NCBI RefSeq assembly: GCF_001429025.1
Contig: NZ_LMHT01000004.1
Location: 10,825-74,824 of the forward strand
DNA length: 64,000 nucleotides
Direction: 5' to 3'
DNA from: Phenylobacterium sp. Root700
GTDB taxonomy: Bacteria; Pseudomonadota; Alphaproteobacteria; Caulobacterales; Caulobacteraceae
The notes below the pieces were generated by a model, which worked only from the letters and a program-made list of their open reading frames with translations, was not told the origin of the DNA and made no database searches. The translations under genes were made by a program, and so were the position numbers. Of this stretch, positions 44,447 to 52,532 are shown one piece after another. Numbering within the stretch: the first letter of the stretch is position 1; each line of letters starts with the position of its first letter.

Positions 44447-45928
44447 ATGAAGATGGAGCGCCTGCCGCCGGTGAAGACCACCCTGCGGTCCAGCAACCAC
44501 CCCTATCTGTCGGGGGCCTGGACTCCCCAGCACGAGGAAGTCGACGCCACCGACCTGGACGTCATCGAGGGCGCCATCCCCGACGACATCGACGGGGTCT
44601 ATCTGCGCAATACCGAGAATCCGGCGCAGCAGCCGCTGGGCCGCTACCATCCCTTCGACGGCGACGGGATGCTGCACATGATCAGCTTCCGGAACGGCCG
44701 CGCCGACTATCGCAACCGCTTCGTGCGCACCCGCGGCTTCGAGACGGAGCAGGAAGCCGGCCAATCCCTCTGGGGCGGGCTGATGGACGGCCCGGGCGTC
44801 TCGCTCCGGCCGGGCTTTGGCGCCCATGGCGGCCTGAAGGACTCCTCCTCCACCGACGTGGTGGTGCATGGCGGCAAGATCGTTTCGACCTTCTACCAAT
44901 GCGGCGAGGCCTACTGGCTCGATCCCGAAACCCTCGAACAGGGCGGGGTCGCCAGCTGGGGTCCGTTGGACGGCGTCTCGGCGCACACCAAGGTCGACGA
45001 GGCGACCGGCGAGCTGCTGTTCTTCAACTACTCCAAGCACGCGCCCTACATGCATTACGGCGTCGTCGACCGGCACGGAAAGCTGGTCCACTACACGCCG
45101 GTGCCGCTGCCCGGTCCGCGGCTGCCGCACGACATGGCCTTCACCACCAACTACTCGATCCTCAACGACCTGCCGGTTTTCTGGGACGAGGAACTGCTGA
45201 AGCGCGACATCCATGCGGTGCGCGCCCACGACGGCCTGCCGTCACGGTTCGGGGTCATCCCGCGTTACGGCGCGGCGCAGGACGTCGCCTGGTTCGAGGC
45301 CGATCCGACCTACATCCTGCACTTCCTCAACGCCTACGAGGACGGCGATGAGATCGTGATGGACGGCTACTTCCAGGAAAACCCGACGCCAGGTCCGCTG
45401 GCCGGCGCGCCCGACGGCCATGGGCACATGATGGGCTTCCTGGACGAACACTCGTTCCTGCCGAAGCTGCACCGTTGGCGGTTCAATCTGAAGACCGGCG
45501 AGACGCGCGAACATCATATGGACGAGCGCGTCCTGGAATTCGGGATGATCAACCAGCGCTATGCCGGCAAGCCCTATCGCTACGCCTACAGCACCACCAG
45601 CAAGCCTGGCTGGTTCCTGTTCACCGGCTTCGTCAAGCACGACCTGGAGACCGGGGAGTCCTGGCAAGTCAGCCTGCCGGACGGCCGCTACGCCAGCGAA
45701 GCCCCGTTCGTCCCGCGCATCGACGCCAAGGACGAGGACGACGGCTATCTGGTCAGCTTCATCATCGACGAGAACACCCAAACGTCGGAGTGCGTCCTGA
45801 TCGACTGCAAGCGTTTCGCCGATGGGCCGGTGGTGCGCATCGCCCTGCCCCACAAGCTTTCCAGCGGCACCCACGCCGTCTGGGCCGACCGAGAACTGAT
45901 CCGCAACGGCTTCATCGCCAACCGCTAA
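44447..45928 (+). CDS. Carotenoid cleavage / lignostilbene-type dioxygenase
   Basis: 493 residues, RPE65/carotenoid-oxygenase seven-blade propeller. All four iron-binding histidines can be placed: about H180 (VSAHTKVDEATGELLFFNY), H228 (LPHDMAFTTNYSIL), H292 (LHFLNAYEDGDEIV) and H476 (SSGTHAVWAD). It should split a conjugated C=C bond with O2 into two carbonyls. No signal peptide, so it acts inside the cell. Its partner downstream is an NTF2-like gene 12 bases on. Substrate could be an apocarotenoid, stilbene or phenylpropanoid. Confidence 0.9.
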   Translation: MKMERLPPVKTTLRSSNHPYLSGAWTPQHEEVDATDLDVIEGAIPDDIDGVYLRNTENPAQQPLGRYHPFDGDGMLHMISFRNGRADYRNRFVRTRGFETEQEAGQSLWGGLMDGPGVSLRPGFGAHGGLKDSSSTDVVVHGGKIVSTFYQCGEAYWLDPETLEQGGVASWGPLDGVSAHTKVDEATGELLFFNYSKHAPYMHYGVVDRHGKLVHYTPVPLPGPRLPHDMAFTTNYSILNDLPVFWDEELLKRDIHAVRAHDGLPSRFGVIPRYGAAQDVAWFEADPTYILHFLNAYEDGDEIVMDGYFQENPTPGPLAGAPDGHGHMMGFLDEHSFLPKLHRWRFNLKTGETREHHMDERVLEFGMINQRYAGKPYRYAYSTTSKPGWFLFTGFVKHDLETGESWQVSLPDGRYASEAPFVPRIDAKDEDDGYLVSFIIDENTQTSECVLIDCKRFADGPVVRIALPHKLSSGTHAVWADRELIRNGFIANR

Positions 45929-45940
45929 CCGAGAGCTTCG

Positions 45941-46327
45941 ATGACCCCTCAACAGTACCTGGACTTCGCCGAGCGCTTCGTCGGCGCCATTCAAAGCGGC
46001 GACACCGACACCGTGCGCGCCTGCTATGCGCCGGACGCCAAGCTTTGGCACAACACCGACGGGATCGAGCAGACCGTCGATCAGAACATGAAGGTGCTGG
46101 GCTGGTTCATCCGCGTCCTGCCCGACCGCAACTACCGGGTCGTGCGGCGCGAAGCCCTATCGGACGGTTTCCTGCAGCAGCACGTGCTGGAAGCCACCCT
46201 GCCCGACGGCACGAAATGGGCGATGGACGCCTGCGTCGTGGTGCGGATCGAGAACGGCGTCATCACCCGCCTCGACGAGTACCTGGATTCCGCCCAGGCC
46301 GGCGCGCTGCGGAACTTCGGCCGCTAA
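45941..46327 (+). CDS. NTF2/SnoaL-like small protein
   Basis: 128 residues. YLDFAERFVGAIQSGDTDTVRACYAPDAKLWHN (start in pieces: FVGAIQSGDTDTVRACYAPD) followed by four strands and RIENGVITRLDEYLDS is the SnoaL-like fold. No signal peptide. It follows the dioxygenase by 12 bases in one operon and probably handles the cleavage product. A strong hairpin ends the operon. Confidence 0.82.
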   Translation: MTPQQYLDFAERFVGAIQSGDTDTVRACYAPDAKLWHNTDGIEQTVDQNMKVLGWFIRVLPDRNYRVVRREALSDGFLQQHVLEATLPDGTKWAMDACVVVRIENGVITRLDEYLDSAQAGALRNFGR

Positions 46328-46334
46328 CCCTGGT

Positions 46335-46363
46335 CACGGGCGACGTGCCGCACGTCGCCCGTG
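46335..46363. terminator. Bidirectional hairpin terminator
   Basis: A perfect 13-bp stem (CACGGGCGACGTG / CACGTCGCCCGTG) with loop CCG lies between two convergent genes (stops at 46327 and 46372). No T-run. Confidence 0.7.
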
Positions 46364-46371
46364 CGCAAGCC

Positions 46372-46788
46372 CTAACGGGTCTTCTGATCGAAGTCCTCGA
46401 CCACGCCCATGGCCTTCAGCAGATGGGCGCGGTCGTAGTATTCGCGCCAGACCTTGATCAGCGGCCCCTCGAATTCCAGCACCCCGACCACCGGGGCCGA
46501 GCCCGGCTTGCCGCGGATCACGAACTCATCGACGCGCTCCATGAACAGCACCCCGTCGACCACCCCCATGTGGCGAATCTTGAGCGTGATCGATTCAAGG
46601 CCGTCGCCCAGGCCGGCCACCCGCTTGTAGACCGCCTCGCGGCCGACGACCGGCTCCACCATCATCGAGTGAAGCACCCCGTCGAGGGTGAACATGTCGG
46701 CGACCTTGCGCCAGTCCATGACCCGCCAGGCCTCGGCCATCTCCCGGCCCAGAGCGATCTTCTGTTCGTCCGATAGCGTCACAGACAT
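46372..46788 (-). CDS. Cytosolic limonene-1,2-epoxide-hydrolase-like protein
   Basis: 138 residues, no signal peptide. WRKVADMFTLDGVLHSMMVEPVVGR and KVWREYYDR match the exported paralogue at 43801-44283 almost word for word, so the two arose by duplication and differ in location. The LEH family places an Asp-Arg-Asp triad on these strands; here Arg/Asp residues near VFIMERVDEF and REYYDR are candidates. AGGATCAAG upstream of the ATG. Confidence 0.8.
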   Translation of the reverse strand: MSVTLSDEQKIALGREMAEAWRVMDWRKVADMFTLDGVLHSMMVEPVVGREAVYKRVAGLGDGLESITLKIRHMGVVDGVLFMERVDEFVIRGKPGSAPVVGVLEFEGPLIKVWREYYDRAHLLKAMGVVEDFDQKTR

Positions 46789-46827
46789 GGTCTTGATCCT
46801 CCCCTGCCGGCGCCTGCCGGAATTTCA

Positions 46828-46843
46828 CTTGCATAATCGTACT
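46828..46843 (+). promoter_or_regulatory. Island motif, site 2
   Basis: CTTGCATAATCGTACT on the plus strand, 40 bases upstream of the minus-strand start at 46788 but in the opposite orientation to that gene. It is 400 bases before the TonB receptor gene, with which its orientation agrees. Confidence 0.5.
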
Positions 46844-46934
46844 CGAAATTGGCAAGCCTTTTCTGGCGGCCACCGATTGGGCCGCCCAAGAGGCCAGATC
46901 GGTCGGTTCGAAAAGATCCGCCCAGACTCGCGTC

Positions 46935-46958
46935 GCAAGTGACTTGCTTGACGAGACC
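46935..46958 (+). promoter_or_regulatory. Island motif, site 3, with perfect dyad
   Basis: GCAAGT (46935-46940) and ACTTGC (46942-46947) form a perfect dyad around one base. The right half starts the motif copy CTTGCTTGACGAGACC (46943-46958). It lies in the 454-base gap upstream of the TonB receptor, about 285 bases before the start codon. Confidence 0.6.
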
Positions 46959-47078
46959 ATAAAAACAAACCTACTCTCATAGATGTCGACACGCCAAAAA
47001 CTATAAGGGGGAACGTCGTCACCAGGACAGATTGCAGTCAACAGCGCCTGCGCACCTGATACAGCACAACCTTACATC

Positions 47079-47094
47079 GCTACGGTTATGCAAG
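47079..47094 (-). promoter_or_regulatory. Island motif, site 9
   Basis: On the minus strand this reads CTTGCATAACCGTAGC: the first ten bases match the consensus exactly and the right half is weaker. It lies 149 bases before the TonB receptor start, the third site in the same gap. Nothing else is recognised in 46789-47242. Confidence 0.5.
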
Positions 47095-47242
47095 TAATCA
47101 TCGATCAGTTGATCGCGCCGGCCAGGACGGGTTTGCCTGGGACGCCCTACCCCCTTCGACACATTAGGATTTTCCGCCTCGGCGGAAATGCAACAGGGAC
47201 TGACGGCGATTGAAAATCGGCGCGGCCCCGGGGGAAAAGCCA

Positions 47243-49510
47243 GTGAAGCTGCACCACACAACATCCGCCATCGCCCTGCTCGCCGGCATGGCGATCGCCT
47301 TGCCGGCCATGGCCGCCGGCCCTGACAGCCTATTGGAGGAACTGGTCGTCACCGCGCAAAAGCGCGAAGAAAACGTCCAGACGACGCCGCTCTCGATCAC
47401 CGCGGTCACCGGCGCCACCCTGGCGAAGGACCGGGTGCTGTCCCTGGAAGATCTCGCTCACAACCAGACCGGGATCTCCTTCACCTCCAACTCGCCGCAG
47501 TCCAATGAGATCAACATCCGCGGCGTGGTGAACACCCGCCTGAGTTCGCCCACCGCCGACCAATCGGTGTCGACCTTCGTGGACGACGTCTATGTCAGCC
47601 GCGCGGGCAACATGAACTCGGCCTTCTATGACGTCGCCCGGGTCGAGGTCGTGCGCGGTCCCCAGGGCGTGCTGCTCGGCAAGAATGTCGCCGGCGGCGC
47701 GGTGAACATCATCAGCAATGCGCCGAGCTTCGATCGCTCCGGCAAGTTCACGCTGTCGCTCGGCAACTACGACCTGCGTCAGACCCAGGGCTTCCTGACC
47801 GGCGCACTGACCGACGACCTCGCCGCCCGTGTTTCATTCCAGACGATTTACCACTCGGGCTACGCCCGGGACATTCTGCATAATGTCGATGTCGAGAACC
47901 TGGAGTCGGTGCAGGGGCGCGTTCAACTCGCCTATGCGCCCAAGGAGTCGGACCTCCGCGCCAACCTGGTCGTCGACTACGCCAAGGACAGCAACGACGG
48001 CGTCAACCGCGTCGGGCTGAAGAGCACGACCCTGCCAACCAGCTTCACCCCGTGGTCAAGCACCCGCGACATGATCAGAGCGATCCGCGGTTCGCTCTCC
48101 GTCCGTGAAAGCCTGCCGATCTGGCCGCTGTTCAAGGGCGACGCCGCGCCGACGCCTCAGGAAGCCCGGCACGAGACCTACAACATCATCGCGAAGGTCG
48201 AGAAGGACGTCACGCCGAACATCCGGTTCTCCAGCATCACCGGCTATCGCAACAACCGCTCCTTCACCCTCTACGACCAGACCGGCCTTGGCCCGGCCAA
48301 CGGCTACAACGTCGCCGGGCCGCTGCTGTTCGCCGAGCCGGTGAACTTCATCGAGAACGTCGAGCAGTTTTCGGAAGAGGTTCGGCTGACCTCGACCGAC
48401 ACCGACAGCCGCCTCGACTGGATCGTCGGCGCCTACTACCAGAAGAGCCGGGTCCACCAGTTCAACCGCTTCTGGGGCGAATCCACGGTGCTCCCGACCC
48501 TCTCGGGCGAATCCCATTGGGACGATAAGGGCCACAACGAGGACATGGCCGTCTTCGCCCAGATTGGCTACGACATCACCGACACATTGAAAGCCGAGAT
48601 CGGCGCGCGCTACACCAAGGACAAGAAGGGCGGCCACCAGACCGGCATGATCATCGCCACCGGCGACCGGCTCCATCCGCTGGACACCGCGCCGCTGACC
48701 CCGCTGACCGTGAATTTCTCCACGCCCTACAGCGCCGACTGGTCCAAGCTGACGCCCCAGGCGACCCTGCGCTGGACGCCTAACGACACCACGATGGTCT
48801 ACGGCACCGTGTCCGTCGGCTTCAAGGGCGGCGGCTTCCAGAACAACGCCTCCAACGGCTTCGCGGCGGCCCAGCCCTACAATCCCGAAACCGTCACCAA
48901 CTACGAGGCCGGCTACAAGACCGAGCTCTTCGACCGCACGGTGCGTTGGAACTCGGCCGTCTTCTACATGGAATACAAGGACCTGCAGGTTCAGCAGACC
49001 CTGGCCTCCTGCCTCTGCAACGTGATCAGCAACGCCCCCGGCGCGACGATCAAGGGCTTCGAGAGCGACCTGCAATACGCCCCGACCACCTGGTTCCGCG
49101 GCTGGGCGAGCGGCAGCTACGTGCACGGCCGGTACGACGAGTTCGTCTTCGCCGGCATCAACAACTCCGGCAACAAGATGCAACGCACGCCCGAATGGCA
49201 GGGCTCCATCGGCGCCGAGGTCACCACCAGCGTCGGCAGCTGGGAAGACGCGCTCTCGGCGCGGCTGAGCTACAAGTGGCAGGGCAAGATGCCCTGGGCC
49301 CCGGAAAACACCACCTGGGAAAAGGCCTACGGCACCCTCGACGGCCGGGTGACGCTGACCTCGCCTGACAAGAACTGGAGCGTCTCGGTGTACGGCAAGA
49401 ACATCACCGACGAACTCTATCGGACGAACATCATCGCCTTCTTCCAGGAGGAGATGTCGTCGTTCGGCGCGCCGCGCACCTTCGGCATGGAACTCTCCGC
49501 GGCCTTCTAA
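47243..49510 (+). CDS. TonB-dependent outer-membrane receptor
   Basis: 755 residues. GTG 47243, with GGGGGAAAA upstream, opens a signal peptide (TTSAIALLAGMAIALPAMAA). A TonB-box-like EELVVTAQKRE comes next, then the plug (LSLEDLAHNQTGISF, EVVRGPQGVLLGKNVAGGAVNI) and a 22-strand barrel that ends in Phe as outer-membrane barrels do (MELSAAF). It imports a large or hydrophobic substrate. Its place between the dioxygenase and SnoaL-like genes suggests it takes up the compound the island degrades. Confidence 0.92.
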   Translation: MKLHHTTSAIALLAGMAIALPAMAAGPDSLLEELVVTAQKREENVQTTPLSITAVTGATLAKDRVLSLEDLAHNQTGISFTSNSPQSNEINIRGVVNTRLSSPTADQSVSTFVDDVYVSRAGNMNSAFYDVARVEVVRGPQGVLLGKNVAGGAVNIISNAPSFDRSGKFTLSLGNYDLRQTQGFLTGALTDDLAARVSFQTIYHSGYARDILHNVDVENLESVQGRVQLAYAPKESDLRANLVVDYAKDSNDGVNRVGLKSTTLPTSFTPWSSTRDMIRAIRGSLSVRESLPIWPLFKGDAAPTPQEARHETYNIIAKVEKDVTPNIRFSSITGYRNNRSFTLYDQTGLGPANGYNVAGPLLFAEPVNFIENVEQFSEEVRLTSTDTDSRLDWIVGAYYQKSRVHQFNRFWGESTVLPTLSGESHWDDKGHNEDMAVFAQIGYDITDTLKAEIGARYTKDKKGGHQTGMIIATGDRLHPLDTAPLTPLTVNFSTPYSADWSKLTPQATLRWTPNDTTMVYGTVSVGFKGGGFQNNASNGFAAAQPYNPETVTNYEAGYKTELFDRTVRWNSAVFYMEYKDLQVQQTLASCLCNVISNAPGATIKGFESDLQYAPTTWFRGWASGSYVHGRYDEFVFAGINNSGNKMQRTPEWQGSIGAEVTTSVGSWEDALSARLSYKWQGKMPWAPENTTWEKAYGTLDGRVTLTSPDKNWSVSVYGKNITDELYRTNIIAFFQEEMSSFGAPRTFGMELSAAF

Positions 49511-49522
49511 GGCCAGCCTGCC

Positions 49523-49548
49523 TGGCCGGGCGGCCCACCGCCCGGCCA
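49523..49548 (+). terminator. Hairpin after the TonB receptor gene
   Basis: A perfect 11-bp stem (TGGCCGGGCGG / CCGCCCGGCCA) with loop CCCA follows the stop by 12 bases, then CACTTTCC. It may only attenuate read-through into the SnoaL-like pair 20 bases on. Confidence 0.6.
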
Positions 49549-49567
49549 CACTTTCCAGAGAGTCCCC

Positions 49568-49999
49568 ATGGGTCGCTGCTACGCCATCCTCCGCCAGGTC
49601 ATCGAGGCCTGGCAGGCCAAGGACATCGACGGCGTCCTGTCGCACATGGCCGACGACATCGTCTGGCACTACGCCGCCCCCGCCCTGCCCCCGGTCCGCG
49701 GCAAGGCTGGCGCCCGCAAGCTTCTGGACCGCTTCCACGGCGACATGCACGCCATCCAGTGGCGGATCTTCGCCCATGCCGAAGCCGGCGACCGGCTGTT
49801 CATCGAGGGCGTCGACGACTACCGCACCAGCGACGGAAACCGGGTCGCCGCCCCCTATGCCGGCGTGCTGGAGTTCCGCGGCGACCTGATCGTCGGCTGG
49901 CGCGACTATGTCGATCTTGGCGTGATGGCCCAGCAAAAGGCGGGCGAACCGCTTAGCACCCAGGTCGAGAGCCTGCTCGACCGCCCCCTGGCCGAGTGA
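49568..49999 (+). CDS. Cytosolic SnoaL/LEH-like protein
   Basis: 143 residues. VIEAWQAKDIDGVLSHMADDIVWHY, AGDRLFIEGVDDYRT and YAGVLEFRGDLIVGWRDYVD are NTF2-fold LEH-like blocks. No signal peptide. It is a paralogue of the next gene, which overlaps its stop by 4 bases (GTGA) and carries an export signal. The pair repeats the cytosolic/exported pairing seen at 43801 and 46372. Confidence 0.82.
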   Translation: MGRCYAILRQVIEAWQAKDIDGVLSHMADDIVWHYAAPALPPVRGKAGARKLLDRFHGDMHAIQWRIFAHAEAGDRLFIEGVDDYRTSDGNRVAAPYAGVLEFRGDLIVGWRDYVDLGVMAQQKAGEPLSTQVESLLDRPLAE

Positions 50000-50520
50000 G
50001 CGCCGCGCCCATGTCCCTAGACCGCCGCACCCTGATCGCCGCCGCCAGCGCGCTGATCGCCACGCCCGCCCTGTCCCAGGAGTCCGCCATGCCCCGCCTA
50101 TTTCCCGTTCTCGAGGCGATCATCGCCGCTTGGCGCAAACAGGATGTCGAGGCGGTCCTGACCCACGTCACCGACGACATCGTCTGGCGCAACACCTCCG
50201 GCTTCGCCCCGCCGATCCGTGGCAAGGGCGCCATGCGCACTGCGCTGCAGGCCATGGCCCCGGCGATCAAGACCAACAACTGGCGGATCTTCGACTACGC
50301 CGAAACCGGCGACCGGCTGTTCATGGAGGGGGTCGACGAATTCTGGCTGACGACCGGCGAGCACATCGCCATTCCCTACTGCGGCGTCCTGGAGTTCCGG
50401 GGCCTGCTGGTCCACGAATGGCGGGAATATTACGATGGCCGGATCAATGCGGCCATGAAGGCCGGCGCGCCAATGACCGACGAAGTTCGCGAGATGATTT
50501 CCCGGCCGGTGGTCAAATAG
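49996..50520 (+). CDS. Exported SnoaL/LEH-like protein with twin-arginine-type signal
   Basis: 174 residues from GTG 49996; ATG 50011 (MSLDRRTLIAAASALIATPALS) looks like the functional start and gives a twin-Arg signal with an A-x-S cleavage site. The mature part parallels the upstream gene: AWRKQDVEAVLTHVTDDIVWRN, TGDRLFMEGVDEFW, CGVLEFRGLLVHEWREYYDG. An internal ATG at 50089 has a perfect AGGAG 6 bases upstream (50078-50082) and would give the same domain without a signal. Confidence 0.78.
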   Translation: MSAAPMSLDRRTLIAAASALIATPALSQESAMPRLFPVLEAIIAAWRKQDVEAVLTHVTDDIVWRNTSGFAPPIRGKGAMRTALQAMAPAIKTNNWRIFDYAETGDRLFMEGVDEFWLTTGEHIAIPYCGVLEFRGLLVHEWREYYDGRINAAMKAGAPMTDEVREMISRPVVK

Positions 50521-50521
50521 C

Positions 50522-51493
50522 CTAGTCCGCCCCAGGCTCGGCCGGCGTCACATTGAAGACGTCGGCGACCTCCCCGCACTGATCGCAGGTGATCTTGGCG
50601 TCCAGCCTGTGGCCGCAGGTGCGGTGGTAAGTGATCAGCGGCGGCCCCTTGCCATCGGCCAGCCAGCGATCGCCCCAGCGGATCAGCTCGGCGATCAGCG
50701 GATAGAGGTCTCGCCCCGTGTCCGTCAGGCGATACTCCCAGCGCTCGGGCCGCTGTTGATAGAGCTCGCGCCGCAGCACCCCGATCTCCACCAACCGCGT
50801 CAGGCGATCCGACAGGATGTTGGGGGCCACGCCCAGCCTCTCCTGAAACTCGTTGAAACGCCGCAGCCCCAGGAAGGCCGCGGCGATCACATGCGACGTC
50901 CAACGGTCGCCCAGCACCTGGAAGGCGCGATCCAGCATCGGATTGCCCTGATTGAGCGCGCCGGCCGGCACGGTCGAACGTCGCTGGGCGCGCGGCGGCT
51001 GCGAGGGTTCGAACCCCGCGCCAGGGCCATCCTCGACATAGACGTCGCCCGGACTGACCAGCTCGCCGCAATGGCCGCACCGAAACTCCGGCGTGAAGTC
51101 CATGCCGCACTTATGCTTGAGACGATGGGCGGGATTGGCGGGGTCGTAGAACCACCGCTTCTCCCAGCGGATGATCATCAGGGCCAGGCTGTAGAGGTCC
51201 AGCCCCATCTCGGTCAGATGGTACTCCTCGCGCTTCGGCCGCTCCTGGTAGAGCACCTTGTGGAGAATGCCTGCCGTCTGAAGACGCCGCAGGCGATCGA
51301 TCAGCAGACTGCGCGCCAGACCGATCCTCGCCTGGAACTCATCAAACCGGCGGACCCGTTGGAACGCCAGATAGAGGATCATCAAAATCCAGCGGTCACC
51401 CAGGACATTGAGCGCCCGGGTGGCCGAATTCGCTGGGACCAATTGGGTCGGCGGTGTGGGTTCCGGGGTGCTGATGGGACTGGATTCGGCCAT
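50522..51493 (-). CDS. Regulator made of two fused HxlR winged-helix domains
   Basis: 323 residues. Two HxlR units lie in tandem: about 25-125 (ALNVLGDRWILMILYLAF, then EFQARIGLARSLLIDRLRRL) and about 190-290 (AFQVLGDRWTSHVIAAAF, EFQERLGVAPNILSDRLTRL). Each is followed by a cysteine/histidine cluster (HKCGMDFTPEFRCGHCGE; HRTCGHRLDAKITCDQCGE) that looks like a small zinc ribbon. Usual HxlR proteins have one unit and work as dimers; here one chain can supply both. A paralogue sits at 56486-57433. It ends 1 base from the convergent SnoaL-like gene. Confidence 0.85.
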   Translation of the reverse strand: MAESSPISTPEPTPPTQLVPANSATRALNVLGDRWILMILYLAFQRVRRFDEFQARIGLARSLLIDRLRRLQTAGILHKVLYQERPKREEYHLTEMGLDLYSLALMIIRWEKRWFYDPANPAHRLKHKCGMDFTPEFRCGHCGELVSPGDVYVEDGPGAGFEPSQPPRAQRRSTVPAGALNQGNPMLDRAFQVLGDRWTSHVIAAAFLGLRRFNEFQERLGVAPNILSDRLTRLVEIGVLRRELYQQRPERWEYRLTDTGRDLYPLIAELIRWGDRWLADGKGPPLITYHRTCGHRLDAKITCDQCGEVADVFNVTPAEPGAD

Positions 51494-51621
51494 ATCGCCT
51501 CTGGTTTCGGGAGCGCGCGAACCATCTGTCCATCGCAGGCCATGTCAAGGCCGGACGAACCTCGCCCTCAGTTCATCCGCCCGGCCTCATGCACGCTCGC
51601 GACCCGATCACCAACCAAGCG

Positions 51622-52431
51622 TCAGACCGTTTCCGGCGGTTTGGGCGGCCAGGGGAAGAAGCCCGACGTCCGACGCATGTAGTCCTCGTAGCCCGGCTTG
51701 CGGCGGCGCATCCGTCCCTCGACCGTCGGCACGCCGCTCCAGCGGGTGAGCGTGAACAGCAGGTAGGCCGGGCCGACGACGGCGAACAGGCCCAGGGTCG
51801 TCTCCGACGCCACCAGCCACAGGCCCCACCAGACGCAGGCGTCGCCGAAGTAGTTGGGATGACGGGTGTAGCGCCACAGGCCCTTGTCCATCACCTCGCC
51901 GGCGTTCGCGGGGTTCTTCCTGAACCGCACCAGTTGCCAGTCGCCGAGGCTTTCGAAGATCAGGCCGAAGACCGCGAGCGCCGCGCCGATCAGGCCGACC
52001 ACGCCCAGTTCGGCGGGCTCAGGCGAGATCTGGCCCAGCTGGACCGGCAGGCAGACCAGCCAGAGCATCGGCATCTGCAGCATGAAGATCAGGCGGAAGG
52101 CCGCATAGCCGTAGCCCCATCCCCGCTCGGCCTTGGCCTTGTCCAACATCCGCACGTAGCGGCCGTCGGGTCCATGGTCGCGCCAGCGCCACAGCATGTA
52201 GCCGCCAAGCCGCAGCGCCCAGGCGACGCAGATCGCCGTCAGCACCACGCGCCGAGGCGTGCCGCCGCCGGTCTGGATGAAGGTCGATATGGCCACCAGG
52301 CCCATGCCCAGTCCCCAGAGACTGTCGACCGGCGTGCAGTCACGCATGGTCACGCAGACCGCCCAGGCCACGACAAACAAGGCCAGGATGACCCCGGCGT
52401 TGATCGCCAACACCGCAACATAGTCCGGCAT
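51622..52431 (-). CDS. DUF1295 / steroid-5-alpha-reductase-like membrane protein
   Basis: 269 residues with about six membrane helices. The C-terminal block KGLWRYTRHPNYFGDACVWWGLWL contains the R-H-P-N-Y motif of the DUF1295/steroid 5-alpha-reductase-like and isoprenylcysteine-methyltransferase group (quoted in part: WRYTRHPNYFGD). Substrate unknown; an enone reductase is plausible. An island motif lies 44 bases before ATG 52431, so it has its own promoter apart from the ligase gene. Confidence 0.85.
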   Translation of the reverse strand: MPDYVAVLAINAGVILALFVVAWAVCVTMRDCTPVDSLWGLGMGLVAISTFIQTGGGTPRRVVLTAICVAWALRLGGYMLWRWRDHGPDGRYVRMLDKAKAERGWGYGYAAFRLIFMLQMPMLWLVCLPVQLGQISPEPAELGVVGLIGAALAVFGLIFESLGDWQLVRFRKNPANAGEVMDKGLWRYTRHPNYFGDACVWWGLWLVASETTLGLFAVVGPAYLLFTLTRWSGVPTVEGRMRRRKPGYEDYMRRTSGFFPWPPKPPETV

Positions 52432-52475
52432 GCTCTTCCCCCTACCGGCGCCCATTTTTGTCAGGGCGCGCCAAC

Positions 52476-52491
52476 AGTCTTTCTATGCAAG
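52476..52491 (-). promoter_or_regulatory. Island motif, site 4 (DUF1295 gene)
   Basis: Reads CTTGCATAGAAAGACT on the minus strand, facing the DUF1295 gene, whose start codon is 44 bases on. It matches the consensus at 14 of 16 positions. Confidence 0.65.
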
Positions 52492-52532
52492 CAACCTAGC
52501 CCCGTGGGGCGAGGCGCACAAGGGAGCCCCCG

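Noticed and set aside
48056..49936. A 626-codon minus-strand frame opposite the TonB receptor
   Set aside because: The receptor strand has signal peptide, plug and barrel features; the antisense frame has none.
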